A DNA stretch of 64,000 bases from Nemania diffusa (GCA_038501195.1 JBBPUQ010000004.1:62001-126000); one strand, 5' to 3'. Counted from the stretch's first letter, positions 14,973 through 27,933 are shown. Translations and numbers: made by a program. The notes: generated by a model not told the origin, from the sequence alone.

Positions 14973-16107
14973 TTAGCTTTATTTATTTAAACAGTAAATA
15001 TATAGTTATTTAGTTACGCAATATTAAAAACTTATAAAAAAACAACTTTTACTATAAAAACAAAAAAGCGAAAATAAAATAAAGCAATTAAACATACAAA
15101 ATATTACTTTTAAACTGTTTGCTGCTATAAAAAAAGAAATAAAAAAGCAGCTAAACGTTATAAATATATTTTTAAGCTTTTTAATTGCTAATATTTAATA
15201 CAAACTATATTATTGTTTAAATAGCTTATAAGCAGTAAACAAGCAGTTTAAAACTGAAACTCCAACTTTAATACCGATTTTAACACTAATTTTTAGCTTT
15301 TTTTTTTCAACTTTAACAGTAAATATATTTAACGTATTAACTAAACAAAAAAAAAACAGCTTAAATGTAAATAATTATAAAAACATTAAAAAAAAACTTT
15401 TTGTTTAGCTAAAAAAGTTTTTAAAAAACTAAATTAAGTTTTTTATATAAAAAGCAGCTATTAAATATAAGCTAAACAAAAATACTAAGTTTATTAGCAA
15501 TAATTAAAACAAGTTTTATATTATTAATAAACTATTTAATAATATAACAAAAGCAGCAGTAGTATTGTTTTTTATTACAAAAAAATACATTAGCAATTAT
15601 AACTTAGCAGAGTTTTTAAATTATTTTTATAACTATTATTTTAATATAAACTATTTGAAAAAAACAGCGCAAAAGCTGCTAAAGTTTTGCTAAAAAAAAA
15701 AGCAACTTTTTTTAAAGTTTTTTTTTAGCTAAAAAAAAACTTTAACTAATATAAAAAGTATGTTATAAAACAATTTTGCTAAACTAGTTATATTAAAAAG
15801 AACTATTTGCTTTTTTTTAATAAATAAGCTAGTATTTGTTTTATTTTTTTTTAATTATACAAACTAAATATACAAAGTTATAATTATTGCTAAAAAGCTA
15901 AAAAGTTGCAATTATACTATATATATACAAAACTTTAGCTAAAAAAGCACAAACTTTTATTTAAATATAAAATTAAAAAAAGTAAATATAAAAAAAAACA
16001 CTTTAATAATAAGTGTAAATAGTACTAGCTTTTAAACTATTAACAAACAATTAAAAGCTTAATAAATATTTTAAAAAAAAAAAAACAAATAAAAAAAAAA
16101 CAAAAAT

Positions 16108-16149
16108 TATTTGCGCTGTAAAAAAAGCGGCTATTTTATAACTTAGTAT
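16108..16149 (+). pseudogene. Gag zinc-knuckle ghost
   Basis: The frame at 16108 reads YLRCKKSGYFIT*Y. The spacing is that of a CCHC knuckle (C-x2-C-x4-H-x4-C): the second Cys remains, and the first Cys, the His and the last Cys all read as Tyr, each one transition away (TGT to TAT, CAT to TAT). The stop is a TAG that one C-to-T change could make from CAG. It lies upstream of pol at the expected distance for gag. Confidence 0.7.
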
Positions 16150-17045
16150 TTAATAGCGCTTTTTGTATGCAATATTAACATAAAAGCTGCTAATATACCA
16201 AAAAAAATAAAAAAACCTAAAAAAAAAAATTTAAAAAAAAAAAAAAAGTAGCTTTTAATTATAAACGCAGTTAAAAATAAGTTTACAAGTTAATTTTTAT
16301 AAGCTTTAAAGTAAAAATTTAACAATATATAAACAGTATATTTTTTACAATAAATTTTATTTGCAATAAAACTTTAGTTGTTAAAACTTTAATTAATTAA
16401 AGTTGTAAATATATATATATTATAAGCAGCTTTTTTGCTAAATGTTTGCAGCTACTGCACATTTTTATTACTTTTTGTTGTTTAAAAAAAGCAGCAATAA
16501 AACATATATAAATTAAAAAAATAGTATATATTAAAACAAATATAAATAAGTTTTAACAAAAAATATTAGCTTATATAATTTTACAACTAAAATATAATAT
16601 TATTTTAAGCAAACTATAAATAAAAAAGTCGAAAATAATTTATTTTGTTTATAAATATATAATTAACATTAATAAAACAAAAAGTTTTAAAATATAAAAA
16701 AACAGCTTTATACTTTAAACTAAAAATACTATATAAATAAAAAAAGTTTAGCAATTAGTTAAAATAACATTTAATACAAAAATATAACAACTATATTACT
16801 TAAAAACAAATAAATTTTTAATTTTTGCTATTATATTTATAAATATTACTAAAGCTTTAATACTTTTTACAGTTAATACAATTAAAAGTTAACTTTTTAA
16901 AAAATTAATGCTGTAAAAAAACCTATTTAGTAAAAAACAAAAAAACAAGCTATTATTATATTACAAAAAAACAAATTATAAAATACTTTTATTTAAAAAT
17001 AAAAAAAGCAAAAAACTAATAGCTTTATAAAAGCTTTTTTATAAA

Positions 17046-17279
17046 ATGTTCAAAAACAAACTAATCGTTTTAAAAAAAACACTAACAAAGCTGCTTAATA
17101 AAAACTATATTTGTACTAATAGCTTACTAATAAAAGCTTTTGTGCTATTTGTAAAAAAGCTAAAAAATAGTTTGCAATTTTGTATTAATTATAAAATGTT
17201 TAACGTTATAACTAAAGCAAATAAATATTTGCTTTTGTTAATAAAAAAAGCTTTAGCAAATTTTTTAAAAATTAAATAG
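17046..17279 (+). pseudogene. Ty3/gypsy reverse transcriptase, fingers region (77-codon remnant)
   Basis: This is the only sizeable open stretch in the element. Residues around 38-70 (VLFVKKLKNSLQFCINYK, then MFNVITKANKYLLLLI) match the first conserved block of gypsy reverse transcriptases, where a VxFVKKxxGxLRxCVDYRxLN-type motif precedes a YPLPxI motif. The differences (for example Asn for Asp, Lys for Arg or Gly, Leu for Pro) are those expected from G-to-A and C-to-T change. The frame continues past the stop with more RT-like residues, then a frame change around 17400-17470 leads into the catalytic box. It is not a functional gene and the ATG is incidental. Confidence 0.85.
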
Positions 17280-17407
17280 TTTATTAAACTAAATATATAA
17301 ACTATTTTTTACAAGCTTAAAATTAAAAAAAAAACAAATAAAAAACAGCGTTTTAAACTAAGTTTAAACTTTTTAAATAGCTAGTTATACTATTTAAACT
17401 TTTTAAA

Positions 17408-19400
17408 GCTTTAATAATATTTTAGCGCTATATTAATACTGTTTTATATTAATATTTAAATATTTTTATATTTGTATATATAAACAATATATTTATATAG
17501 TTAAATAGTTTAAAAAAAAATTACATAAAAAAAATAAAGCAAATATTTAATTTTTTAAAAGCTGCAAAATTATATTTTAATATTAACAAATATAAATTTG
17601 CTGTTATAAAAACTAAATATTTAAGTTTTATTATAAAAGCAAAAAAAAAAATAAAAATAAACTTTAAAAAAGTATATGCTATTTGCAAATAAAAAACTTT
17701 TAAATTGCTTAAAAGTATATATAGCTTTTTAAAGTTTGCAAACTTTTATTAGCAGTTTATTAAAAATTATTTAAATTTTACTGCTTTTTTTTTTGTTTTA
17801 ATAAAAAAAAATATGCTGTTTTAATAAAAAAGCGAAAAAAAAAACACTTTTAAAAAATTTAAAAGCTTTTTTATGTTAAAGCTAATATTAGTTTAGTATA
17901 ATTTAAATAAAACAACAGTTTTAAAAACAAATTGTTTAAAAGTAATATATAAAAAGTATTTGTTTTAATATAATAAGCAAAAACTTTTTTGCTTAATAGT
18001 TTATTATTTGCAAAAACTATTAAAAACTAAAAGCAACTATAAAATTTACAATAAAAAGCTGTTAATAATAGTATATTATATAAAAGTATAAAATAACAAA
18101 CTATATAATTTAAAAAAGCTGTTTTAAATATTATTTAATTATAAAAACTTTAAATATTTTATAACAACTAAATAGCTTATAAAGTAGCAAGTCAAATAAT
18201 TAAAGTTTTTAGTTAACTTTTAATTTATGTTTACTTATAAAACAAAAGTTAATAATAAATAGCTAAATGTTTTATTAAAACAAAAGCAAAATTTATTTTT
18301 AAAAACAAACAAATAAACTTTAAAAAAAAAGCTTATATTTTTGTGCTATAAATAACTAGCTTTTAAGTTAAAAAAATATTGCAATATTAATACATTAAAC
18401 AGTATAATAAATAATTTACTGCTTAATTGCTATATTTTTATAAATAGCAACTTACAAGCAGCGTAAAATACTGTTTTAAAAAAAGCTCCAAGCTATAAAT
18501 TAGCAGTATAAGCAATACAAAAAAACAAAAAAAAGTTTTTGCAAAAACTTAAAATAAACAATAAAACTTTAAACGTTTTTATTATAAAGTACAAATTAAA
18601 ACTAAACAGAATTTTTTGCTACAAAAAATGCATATAAATATTAAATTAAAAGCTGCTTTAAACTAGCTTAATATAAAACTATTACAATTTTTTGTTAATT
18701 AAACATTTAAGCTATAACAATATAATAGCTATATTAAATAAAAGCTATTTTTAGTTTAAAATATATTAAATAGTATGTTGTTTTATAGCAAACTATAATA
18801 TATATAGTAAAAAAAACGTTTAAAAATAACAAAAAAAAAAGCTTTTTAAGCTTTTATTTGTTTTAAAACAGTTTTAAAACAAGCTTTTAATAAACTTTAT
18901 AACAAATTTTTCTGCTGCAATTTTTAAAAACTTTTTGTTTATTATAATAATTATTAACAAATTTAGCAAAACAATAATTTTAAAAGTTATAAATTTTATA
19001 AGCGCAAAAGTATATATAAAACAGTTTATAAACTACTTTTAGCAATTTTATAAGTTTTTAAAAGCTATAATTAATAATTAAAGCTTAAACTAAATAAAAA
19101 GCTTTTAACAACAATTTTATAAATTAACAAGTATTAAATAACAATTAAGCACTATATATTACTTAAAAACAAATAACACAATAAAAAAAGCAAATTAAAA
19201 AGTATTAGTATATTTTAAAGCTTTTATAGTTTATATATAGCTTAATTAAACAGTACTATTATTAAAAACAACTTTAACAATTAATAATAAAAACTTATTA
19301 ATTATTAAATTTAGCTTTTTTTTTGTTTAATATAAATATTATATAAACTTAATAAAACTAATAAAACATTTAAATATATTTATTAAAAAGCTAAAAGTGT
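17408..19400 (+). pseudogene. Ty3/gypsy RT (second half), RNase H and integrase ghost
   Basis: One frame (codons from 17408, for example TTT at 17471) reads as pol throughout. FVYINNIFI at about 17471 marks the RT aspartate box with both Asp now Asn. AAKLYFNINKYKFAVIKTKYL and FLKFANFY*QFIKNY follow as thumb and connection. LKTKSNYKIYNKKLLIIVYYIKV and LFNYKNFKYFITTK mark RNase H. QQFYKLTSIK*QLSTIYYLKT with NTIKKAN*KVLVYFKAF at about 19109-19230 matches the end of the integrase core around its catalytic Glu, with Lys where the Glu is expected. Many TAG and TAA codons interrupt it. The persistence of one frame over about 2 kb shows decay mainly by substitution. Confidence 0.85.
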
Positions 19401-21545
19401 TAGCAAAAACATTTGTATAAAAACTAAAAAACATTTAAAGTTTTATACAAACTATTATAGTAGTAATATAATAAAAAATAAAAAAAGCTGCTAATAAAAA
19501 GCGTAGTTTTATAAAACACTTTTAAAAAAACAACTAAATATAGCTTAATTTAAAAAATATAAAAACTAATTAATTTTTTTAAAAGTTAGTTTAGCTATAC
19601 TTAAAATATAAAATAACAAAAATAATAAATTTATATATAGTAAAATTAAATATATTTAAAAAAATATATAGCTGCTTTTATGTCGATTTTTTATAACAAA
19701 CTATAAAAAACTTTTTATTTTTTTAAATCAACTTAAACTTTAAACTATTAGTTATAATTCCAAATAATAACAAGTTTTAAATAAAAAGTATTTTTTAAAT
19801 ATATATTAAACAAAGCAAAAATAAAAGCAGTTTTAAAAAAAAGCAAGTTTTAATTAAATAAACAAGCTATTTTTAACTGTTATAAAAACTTATAAAAAAA
19901 TTTTTAAATATAGCAGCGTTAAAATAGTTTAAAAGTAAATATAGCAATATTAAAAAGTATAATAAACTTAGTATTAAATAATAACAATATAAAAAAAAAA
20001 AAAAAAAAAAAAAACTGCGCACTTTTTAATAAATTATATATAATAACTTATTATAAATTGTTAATATTAACTAATAATAAAACAAAAAAAAAAACTGCTT
20101 TTTTTTTAAAAACAAGTTAACAAAGTTTAAATTAATTATATTAAGTTAATATATATAAATTAAAACTTTTTTTGTTAGTAATAAAATAATTTTTTTGTTT
20201 TTTATTTTGATTAATTTTTTTTTATACTGCATTAAAGCTACAAAAAAGCTATAAACTACTTTTTTTATTTTAGCTTTTAACATTTTAACTATTATATAAT
20301 AAATTTGTATTATTAAAATTAACGCTAAAAAACTTGTTAATTTTGCTAAAGTTTTTATTAAAGCTTTTAATATAAAATAATATATTTTTAACTATTAAAT
20401 TAATTATATACTTTTTAATATTAACTAAACATTTTTTAACTTTAACTATATAATTTAAAAATAATACAATTAATTATAAACATTTAATTTTGTATTTTTT
20501 AATTTTAAACTAATTGTTTAATATAACAAAGTTATATATTGCTTAAAAAGTAGCAAATTAAAAACTTATATTAATTTTATATTACTAAAACAAAAAGTTA
20601 GCAGTATTAGCATAAAAAAAAGCAAGTTAAAAGCAGTAAAAAAACTTATTAAGTATAAAGTTTAACAATTAGCATTGTTATATTTTGATATAGTTTTTAA
20701 TTAAAAAAAGCATATATTAATTATTAACTGCTAAAAAAAAAACAGAAATAAAGCAAAAAAAAAACAAAAAACAAACTTACTAAATTAAGCTAAATTATAA
20801 GCTTTTATAGCAAAAACAAGCTTTTAATATATTTTAATTATTTGTACTATATGTTAAAGCTATATAAAAGTAGCAAATAAACAAAAATAAAACAAAAAAA
20901 AAAAAAAAAAAAACAGCTACTTATAAGCAAATAAATATAACTAAATCTACTTGTAAAATTTATGTATAAAAAACAACGTTTGCTAATTTTTGCATAAAAT
21001 ATAAGCAGTATATAAACGCAAAATAAACAAGCGCAAAAAAAAAAAAAAAAAAAACTTACTTTTTATATTTATATAAAAGTTATAAGAATTTTTAACTAAA
21101 CAAAAAATATACTGTTATTGTTAGCAAAAAAAAAGCAAAAAAAAAGCTATAAATTATTTATTTTAAAATATAAAAAAAGCTAAAAATTAACAAAATTTTA
21201 TATAATAAAAAAGATTTTATTTATAGCAGTTTATTTTTGTTTAAAAAAACTAAAAAAAAAAAAAAAACGCTAAAGTTAAAAAAAAGCAAAATAAAAATAA
21301 AAAAACTAAACATAATATTATTTAATTTAATAAAAAATAAAAATATAAAAAAAAAAAAAAAAAAAAAACAGCTGTATAAAAGCAAAATAAAAACTGTTTA
21401 TTATAAAGTTAGTACAAATATAACAAAAATAAAAAAAATAACAAGTATAGTTTAAAAAAAAAAGCAGTATAAAAGTAAAAAAAAAGCAAAAAATAAAAAA
21501 AAAAAGAAAAAAAAAAAGAAAAAAAAAATCAAACTTATAATTAAG

Positions 21546-21579
<34 letters not shown>

Positions 21580-22011
21580 AAAAAAAAAAAAAAAGCATTT
21601 TTATATAATATTATTAAAGCAGTAAAAAGTAGTAGTTAAGTTAGCGCTGTTTGCGCTTTAAAACAGTTAAAAAAAGCAGTAACTATAAATAAAACCGAAA
21701 AATTGAAAAAAAAAAGCTGCAAAATTAAAAAACATATAAAAAATAAGTTATATATTAACAAAAAAAACATTAAAAAAAAACTAAAAAAAAGCAGCACAAA
21801 TGTATTAAAAAATAATAAGTTATTTTAAAAAAAAAACACTATAAATAAACAGCTTAAAAACAGTAAAAGTACAATTAAACAAAACTGTTTTTTGCAAACT
21901 TTATAATATAATTAAACTTAAACATTATTTATATTGTTTTTAAACAAATATAAAAAAAAAACAAAGCTGCTTTTACAAAGTTTTATATTAAAAATTTAAA
22001 AAAAAAAATAA

Positions 22012-22216
22012 TGTTATAAATTATATAAGCTGCTAAATTTAACTTGTAAATATAGTTTTAAACAATTGTTAAAACTGCGCTAGCTATATATATTAAGCTA
22101 TTTAGCTGCTTTAAAACATAGTATATATACTAAAAAAATTTTTTTTTTTTTTTTTTTAAACTAAATTATAAACAGTATATATTTATAGCTGCTAAACTTT
22201 AGCTTATTATATATAA
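22012..22216 (+). repeat. 3' LTR of element 3
   Basis: Begins TGTTATAAATTATATAAGC and ends near TTATATATAATT, matching 14767-14972. An A-rich tract immediately upstream (about 21,991-22,010) sits where a polypurine tract belongs. The TIR of this LTR and a target duplication cannot be fixed because the flanks are also AT-only. Confidence 0.85.
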
Positions 22217-24050
22217 TTATTTTTTAATTTTTTAAAATTAAAATATTAATTATAAAAAATATAAATTTAATTAATTTAATTTTTAAAAAAAATATAGTTT
22301 AAAATTTAAAAAATTATAATAAAAAAATTATAATATTAAAAATTATTATAAATAAAATAATTTTTTTTTAAACTATTTTATTATAAAAAATATATAAATT
22401 AATATTAATAGTTTATTAAAATTAAAATAAATTAATATAAATATTAAAATAAAACTATTATTAGTTTTTTTTTAAAAAAATTTATATTAATATATTAATA
22501 ATTATTATAAATATAAATATAATAAAAAAACAAAAAAAAAACTTTAATATTATTATATTTAATATTTATATTATAAAATATTTAAAAATATATAATAATA
22601 AATAATAAAAATATATTTTTAAACTAATATAAATATAATTATATTTAAATATTTATTAATAAATTTAATAAAATTATTATTATTTTATTTAATTAAAAAA
22701 TAAATAATATAAAAAAGTTAATATTAAAATATTATTATTTATTATATTATATTTTTAATATATTAAAAATTTAATTTTTTAATAATAGTAAATTATTTAT
22801 TTTAAAATTTATAAAAATATTAAATTTATTAATAAATATTAAATATAAATAAAATAATATTTATTATTTATAAATATAAAATATTATAAAAAAAAAAATT
22901 ATAATTTAAATTAAAAATTATATTTTTATATAAATAAATATTAAAATTATTAAAATATATATTTATTAATTTTAAACTTTATTTATAATTTTTTATAATA
23001 TTTAATAATTAATATAATATTTTTAAAAATAATATTTAAAATTAAATTTTAAAATTATTTAATTTTTATATTTAAAAAAAAAACTTTATAAATAAATAAA
23101 TTAAATAAATATAAAAATTAATTAATTAAATATAATAAATTTAAAAATTTATATATAAAACTATTAAAACTATATAAAAAAAAATAAAAAGTTTAAATTA
23201 ATAAAAAATAAAAATTTATTAATTTTTTTAAATATAATTAAATATTTTTATATAAACAAAGTTTTTTAATATATATTTTAATAATTTATTTTAATTTATA
23301 ATATTTTAAACTATTTAAAATTTTTAAATAAAAAAATATAATTATAAATTAAATATATTAAATTTATATAAAAAAAAAACTTGTTTTATATAAATAAATT
23401 AAAAAAAATAAATAATAATTTATTATTATATTAATTATAAATTTTATTATTAATTAAAAAAATTAATAATAAATTAAAATTTAAAATAAATTAAATATTA
23501 AAATTAAAAATGTTTAATAAAATTAAAAAAACTATAATATTAAGTTTTATAAAAAAATTATAATTTTAATAATATTTAATATTTTATAAAAAATTTTAAA
23601 AATATATTTATTATATTAAATTATTATTATTTAAATAAATTAATTAAATTATAATATTAAATAAAAATAATAATTATAAATAAATTTATAAAAAATTATA
23701 AAAACAATAATAAAATATTTAATTTAAATATTAAAACTAAGTTTAAATATTATATTTAATTAATTTTAATTTAATTTATATTAAATTTTTAATTTTTAAA
23801 AAAAATAATATAACAATTTATATAAATTATTAATTTTTATATTTATTTTATTAATTATAAACTAAGATTTATATATTTTATTATAATATAACTTTGTAAT
23901 TTTTATTAATTTATAAAAACTATAATTTTTAAAATAATTTATTTTAAAAAATTTATTTTAAAAAACTTACTTTAAAAAAACTTTAATTAAACTTTATAAT
24001 TTTATTTATAACTTTATTTATAATTTTATATATTTATATATTTTATATAA
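22217..24050. other. A-rich RIP block without readable gene
   Basis: Almost pure A and T with A-rich plus strand, resembling 1-8500. Scattered lysine/asparagine/isoleucine-coding stretches can be found in every frame, as expected by chance in such DNA. I could not delimit an element here. Confidence 0.6.
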
Positions 24051-26390
24051 TATATATATATAATTTAGCTTTTTTTTTTTTTTTTTTTTATTTTAAAGTT
24101 TTTAATTAATAAAATCATTTAATTAACTTTTATACTTTTTACAATTATAACATTTAGCTTTTTTTTCTTATTAATAAAATTTATATTTTTTTATTTAATA
24201 ATTATATAGCAAAAATCAAGTTTATATTTAAATTAAATATATATAATATTTATATAAAAGTTATTTTAATATATTTATTTTTTATTATATATTATTTTAT
24301 AAAATTTTTTATTTTAATAATTAATATTTAAATATTATTTATTTTTTTAATAGTAATTTTATTAAAAGTAAATATTTTATAATTAATTAATTTATTTTTG
24401 TTTTATATAATATATTAATTATATTTTAAATTAAATCTTTAAACTTGTTATAATAAATGATTTATTATATAATATATTAAATATATTAGTTTAAAGTAAA
24501 TTAATTTAAAATAAATTAGCTTAAATTAAAAAATCAAGCTTAAAAGTTTAATTATATAAAATTATTTATTATTTTGCAATTTTAATATATTATATTAACT
24601 TATAACTTAAATTATTTTTGCTATATTGCTATTGCTATTTTTTAATTTTAAATATAATATTAGCAATGTTTTTTTTTTTTTTTGCTGTTTTTTTTTCTTT
24701 TTTCTTTTTTTTAAAAGCTTTTTTTAAAACTTTAAATATAATAGCTAATAATTTAACTTAATATAGCTTATTTTATTATAATATTTACATTTTTGCTTTA
24801 TTATTATAATTATTTTAGTTTTATTATTAAGTAAAATATTTATTAATATTTGTTTTCTTTTTTGTTTAATATTAGTTTTAATAACTATAGCAGCAACATT
24901 ATTAACAAATAATTAATCTATTTACTTTATATATATTTTTTCAGCTTTTATAGTTTAAACTATGTTTACTAATAATAAAATCTTGTTTTTTATTAAAATT
25001 TAAAAAACTTATATTTAAACTTTAAAATTTTTTTTAAAACTATAAATAAAATAAATTATAAAATAACTATTAAATAACTTATATTTTTGCTTAACTTTAA
25101 CATACTTTTTTTAAATCGTTTTAATTTTATTTATAAACTTTTATATTATTAAAAAGTTTTTAATAATAGCTGTATTAAATTATATAAATAGTTATAAAAA
25201 AAATATAACTTTTTTTTAATTATATTTTTTATTTATTTAAACAAATATTTTATTTATTATTATTATATAATTTAATAACTAATTTTATATTATTAAAAAA
25301 CTGTTTTTTATTAATAATATATTATATTTTTATATAATTAGCTATTTTACTTTTATTTAAATAAAAACTTAGTTTTTTATTTTTAATACTTTATTTATAA
25401 TTAGTTCGTAAATGTTATATATATTTAAAACTGTTATTATATTTAAATATTACTTATAAAAATTTGATTATTTTTTAAGCTTTTTAAATAAGTCAAGTTT
25501 TATTATTTTTATATTAATATTTAAAACTTCGATAATATTTTTTTCTGCTATATTAATTATATTTACTATATTTTACTTTAAAGCTATATTTATAATATAT
25601 AAACTAAAAAAGTATAATAATAAAAGTTGTTAATGTTATAATAAAATAACTAATAAAATATCTGTTAAAAATAACTTTAAAAGTTAATTTTGTTTAAAGT
25701 TTCGTTTTAATATTTATATAAAAAAGCTTTTAAAAAAAATATCAAAAAATTCAATAAAATCTAACATAAAATTAGATTTCTTTTAATTTAAATTTATATT
25801 TAATTATTATTAACTTTATAATATATATATTTAATAATTAAAATAATTTATATTATTAAATATAAATGATATATTAACGTTATTAAAAGTTAACTAGTAA
25901 TTATTAATTAAATCTAATAAATTAATATATAAGTTATTTTTTCTTTTATTAATTTATAAATTATAATAACTCTACTATAATATTATTTTTTTTATTAAAT
26001 ATAAAAAATTCTTAACATTAAAATAACATTAAATAATAACAAGTAAAATTTTTTGTTTATTATTTAATTGTTATATATTTATTAACTTTTTATTTATTAT
26101 ATTATATTTTAATAATAAAATATTTATATAATATATAATAATAAAAATAATATAAAAAAAAAAAAGAATTTTAATTTTAATTTAGCTTTATAACAGTTTT
26201 TTTACTTTAGATTTTTTAATAAATAGTTAAATTTAAAGTTATTTTAATATTAAAATTTTATAATATAATTAAACTTATTTTAATAATTAACTTTGAAATA
26301 TTTAAGTAAAAAAACTTGCTAAACTTATAACTTAATAAAATAAAGTAGTATATAAATATACTATTTAGCTTATTAACTATAACAGAAAGA
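24050..26390 (-). other. T-rich RIP block, possible minus-strand gag remnant
   Basis: Strand bias flips to T-rich at about 24,050, and G and C become gradually more frequent toward 26,390. On the minus strand at about 24,173-24,117 the frame reads EKKAKCYNCKKYKS*LND. The KCYNC start and following basic residues resemble a retrotransposon gag zinc knuckle, although the expected His and last Cys are not visible. If real, a minus-strand element enters from the right and lacks a recognisable pol to the left. The call is tentative. Confidence 0.4.
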
Positions 26391-26460
26391 TAAAAAAACC
26401 TGCTTATATATACGAACAAGATACCTAAGCCCCTTTTTCTATACAGTATATGAAGTGACT

Positions 26461-27933
26461 CTTTGACCTAGCATACTTTTAACAAGACTATAGCATTTAG
26501 CAGCACTAGCTAGCATCGATGAAGTTCGGGCTATAGAGCAAGTCTATTAACATACCATAAGTGGTAATATGGCCAGATTAATACTTAAACTAAACCCCTC
26601 TGCATATACTAATCCAGCTGCGTTATAGTTTGATGGGACGGGCGAGATTATTGCAGTGGCAAATACTGGATTTGACACTGGCAGTGCGGACAACGTTCAC
26701 GAGGCTTTTTTAGCAGGAAATTAACAGAGCCGAGTTAACCAGGTGTATCCTATGCCGTTCAAAAATGGACTTTGCGAAACAAAAGACAGCTTAGGACACG
26801 GTACCCATGTCTCTGGATTAGTGCTCGGAGACAGACGCCATTGTAATGATCCAAAATCCCTAAGCGCTGCCCCAGGGGCAAGACTTGTCTTTTTTAGCCT
26901 CCATAGAGATTTTCGTGGCATTTTAGAGAACCTAAACAACTTATTCAACATTGCTTATGAAGCAAATGCACGAGTTTAGAACAATTCTTGAAACACAAGG
27001 GGGGGAACACAAGTGAGGTACGAGAGCGCAGGATATAAGGTCGATAAGTTTGTTTGGAAGCATTTTGACATGGTTATTTGCTTTTCCGCCGGAAACGAAA
27101 AAGCTCAAAAATTCGATAGCCAAATTGGAGCGGAAGCATCAGCGAAAAACTGCATTACTGTTGGGTGCACGATGAACTATGAACCACGATCTTATAAGGT
27201 TGACTTATGTAGTAGTCGCGGGCTAACTAGCTCTAAAAGAATTAAGCCGGATGTTGTTGCCCCGGGCATATGTGTTGAATCCGCCGAATCGAAAGCGAGG
27301 GAGCCTGACGATCCTTGTCAACAAGCGACGTATTGTTACGACTCAGGCACAAGTATGGCCTGTCCGCTTGTTGCGGGCTGCGCAGCTAATATTCACCAGG
27401 CTCTAAGAAAAAATGGGGATAAAGCAAGTCTTAGCGCCGCCCTCATTAAGGCAATTTTAATCAATGGCGCAGAACTAATAGACCCGACGGCCACTAGTCC
27501 TAGTAGTAAGTGGGGGTTTGGTCAGGTAAACTTTGCGAATAGCCTGCTATGCGCTCTTCGGCAAAATTATGCGAAGTTCGCAGAAAGATCGTTTATTGAT
27601 GCTGAAGAAGTTAAACCTTGGACAATGACGGTTGGCGATAACAACAGGCTAAAAGATCTAGTGTGTACTTTTGTATGGTCAGATAAGCAGGGAGCCGAAT
27701 TGCAGAGCAAGCTGAATCTTGTTGTTAAGATATCAAGAAACAATGAACGTTGCGGGAATCGGTTCTTTAAAAGATACACGAGCGACGGAAATGATTCTCA
27801 GGACTTCGATAATCATAATAACGTTGAGCAGGTCTGGGAAAAGAAGGTTGGTCAAGTTACTATCCAAGTCATGAAAAGATGGACAGTTGTACAATCAGTG
27901 TCATTTGCGTGTGCGTGGAGGTTGATGGAATAA
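26461..27933 (+). pseudogene. Subtilisin-like serine protease (S8) pseudogene
   Basis: One frame reads as a peptidase S8 protein across about 490 codons with stops at 26548, 26626, 26722, 26977 and 26989 and more upstream. The first catalytic motif reads VANTGFDTG (26653-26679) where the family has Asp; codon 26662-26664 is AAT, one G-to-A step from GAT. The His motif GHGTHVSGLVLGD (His at 26806-26808) and Ser motif GTSMACPLVAG (Ser at 27352-27354) are intact. ICFSAGNEK matches the oxyanion-hole region. After the S8 domain comes a beta-sandwich-like C-terminal part ending at the natural stop. The N-terminus fades into the AT block. The stop at 26989 follows NNS where many homologues have Trp, so TGG to TGA fits. 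Only the last 307 codons (from 27013) remain open. Confidence 0.9.

Larger units (their letters stand above)
14767..22216 (+). mobile_element. RIP-mutated Ty3/gypsy LTR retrotransposon (element 3)
   Basis: The element has an LTR at each end (14767-14972 and 22012-22216) and an A-rich internal region of about 7 kb. Domain ghosts occur in the order expected of gypsy elements on the plus strand: a gag CCHC knuckle (16108-16149), reverse transcriptase fingers (17046-17279), catalytic box, thumb, connection and RNase H (about 17408-18350), and an integrase core end (about 19109-19400). An A-run typical of a polypurine tract directly precedes the 3' LTR at about 21,998-22,010. Gag and pol are riddled with stops and at least one frameshift. 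The class assignment is firm; the exact LTR ends and target duplication are blurred by the AT-rich flanks. A C-terminal chromodomain was not recognised. Confidence 0.9.
1..26390. other. Extreme AT-rich, RIP-type isochore
   Basis: Base composition is extraordinarily A+T rich; for example the 60 bases at 2341-2400 contain no G or C. Composition changes within about 100 bases near 26,390 to ordinary gene-space DNA. No open reading frame of believable gene length exists. Strand asymmetry changes in blocks: about 1-8,500 and 14,330-24,000 are A-rich on the plus strand, while about 8,850-14,000 and 24,050-26,390 are T-rich, which suggests separate elements in opposite orientations. Readable retrotransposon ghosts inside, and repeat copies that differ mainly by transitions, point to repeat-induced point mutation of a nested transposon block. 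It is likely heterochromatin; whether it is centromeric or subtelomeric cannot be told from the sequence. Confidence 0.95.

Noticed and set aside
21237..21548. Lysine-rich and phenylalanine-rich open frames on opposite strands
   Set aside because: They are the two readings of one A-rich low-complexity tract in the retrotransposon and have no protein-like composition.
23265..23310. A YFNNLF string resembling a reverse transcriptase box
   Set aside because: Neighbouring motifs do not stay in one frame, and such strings are likely by chance in DNA made almost only of A and T.
1..26390. Mitochondrial DNA as an explanation of the AT block
   Set aside because: No mitochondrial genes, rRNA or tRNA are readable, the block joins normal nuclear genes, and it contains gypsy retrotransposon ghosts with RIP-type changes.
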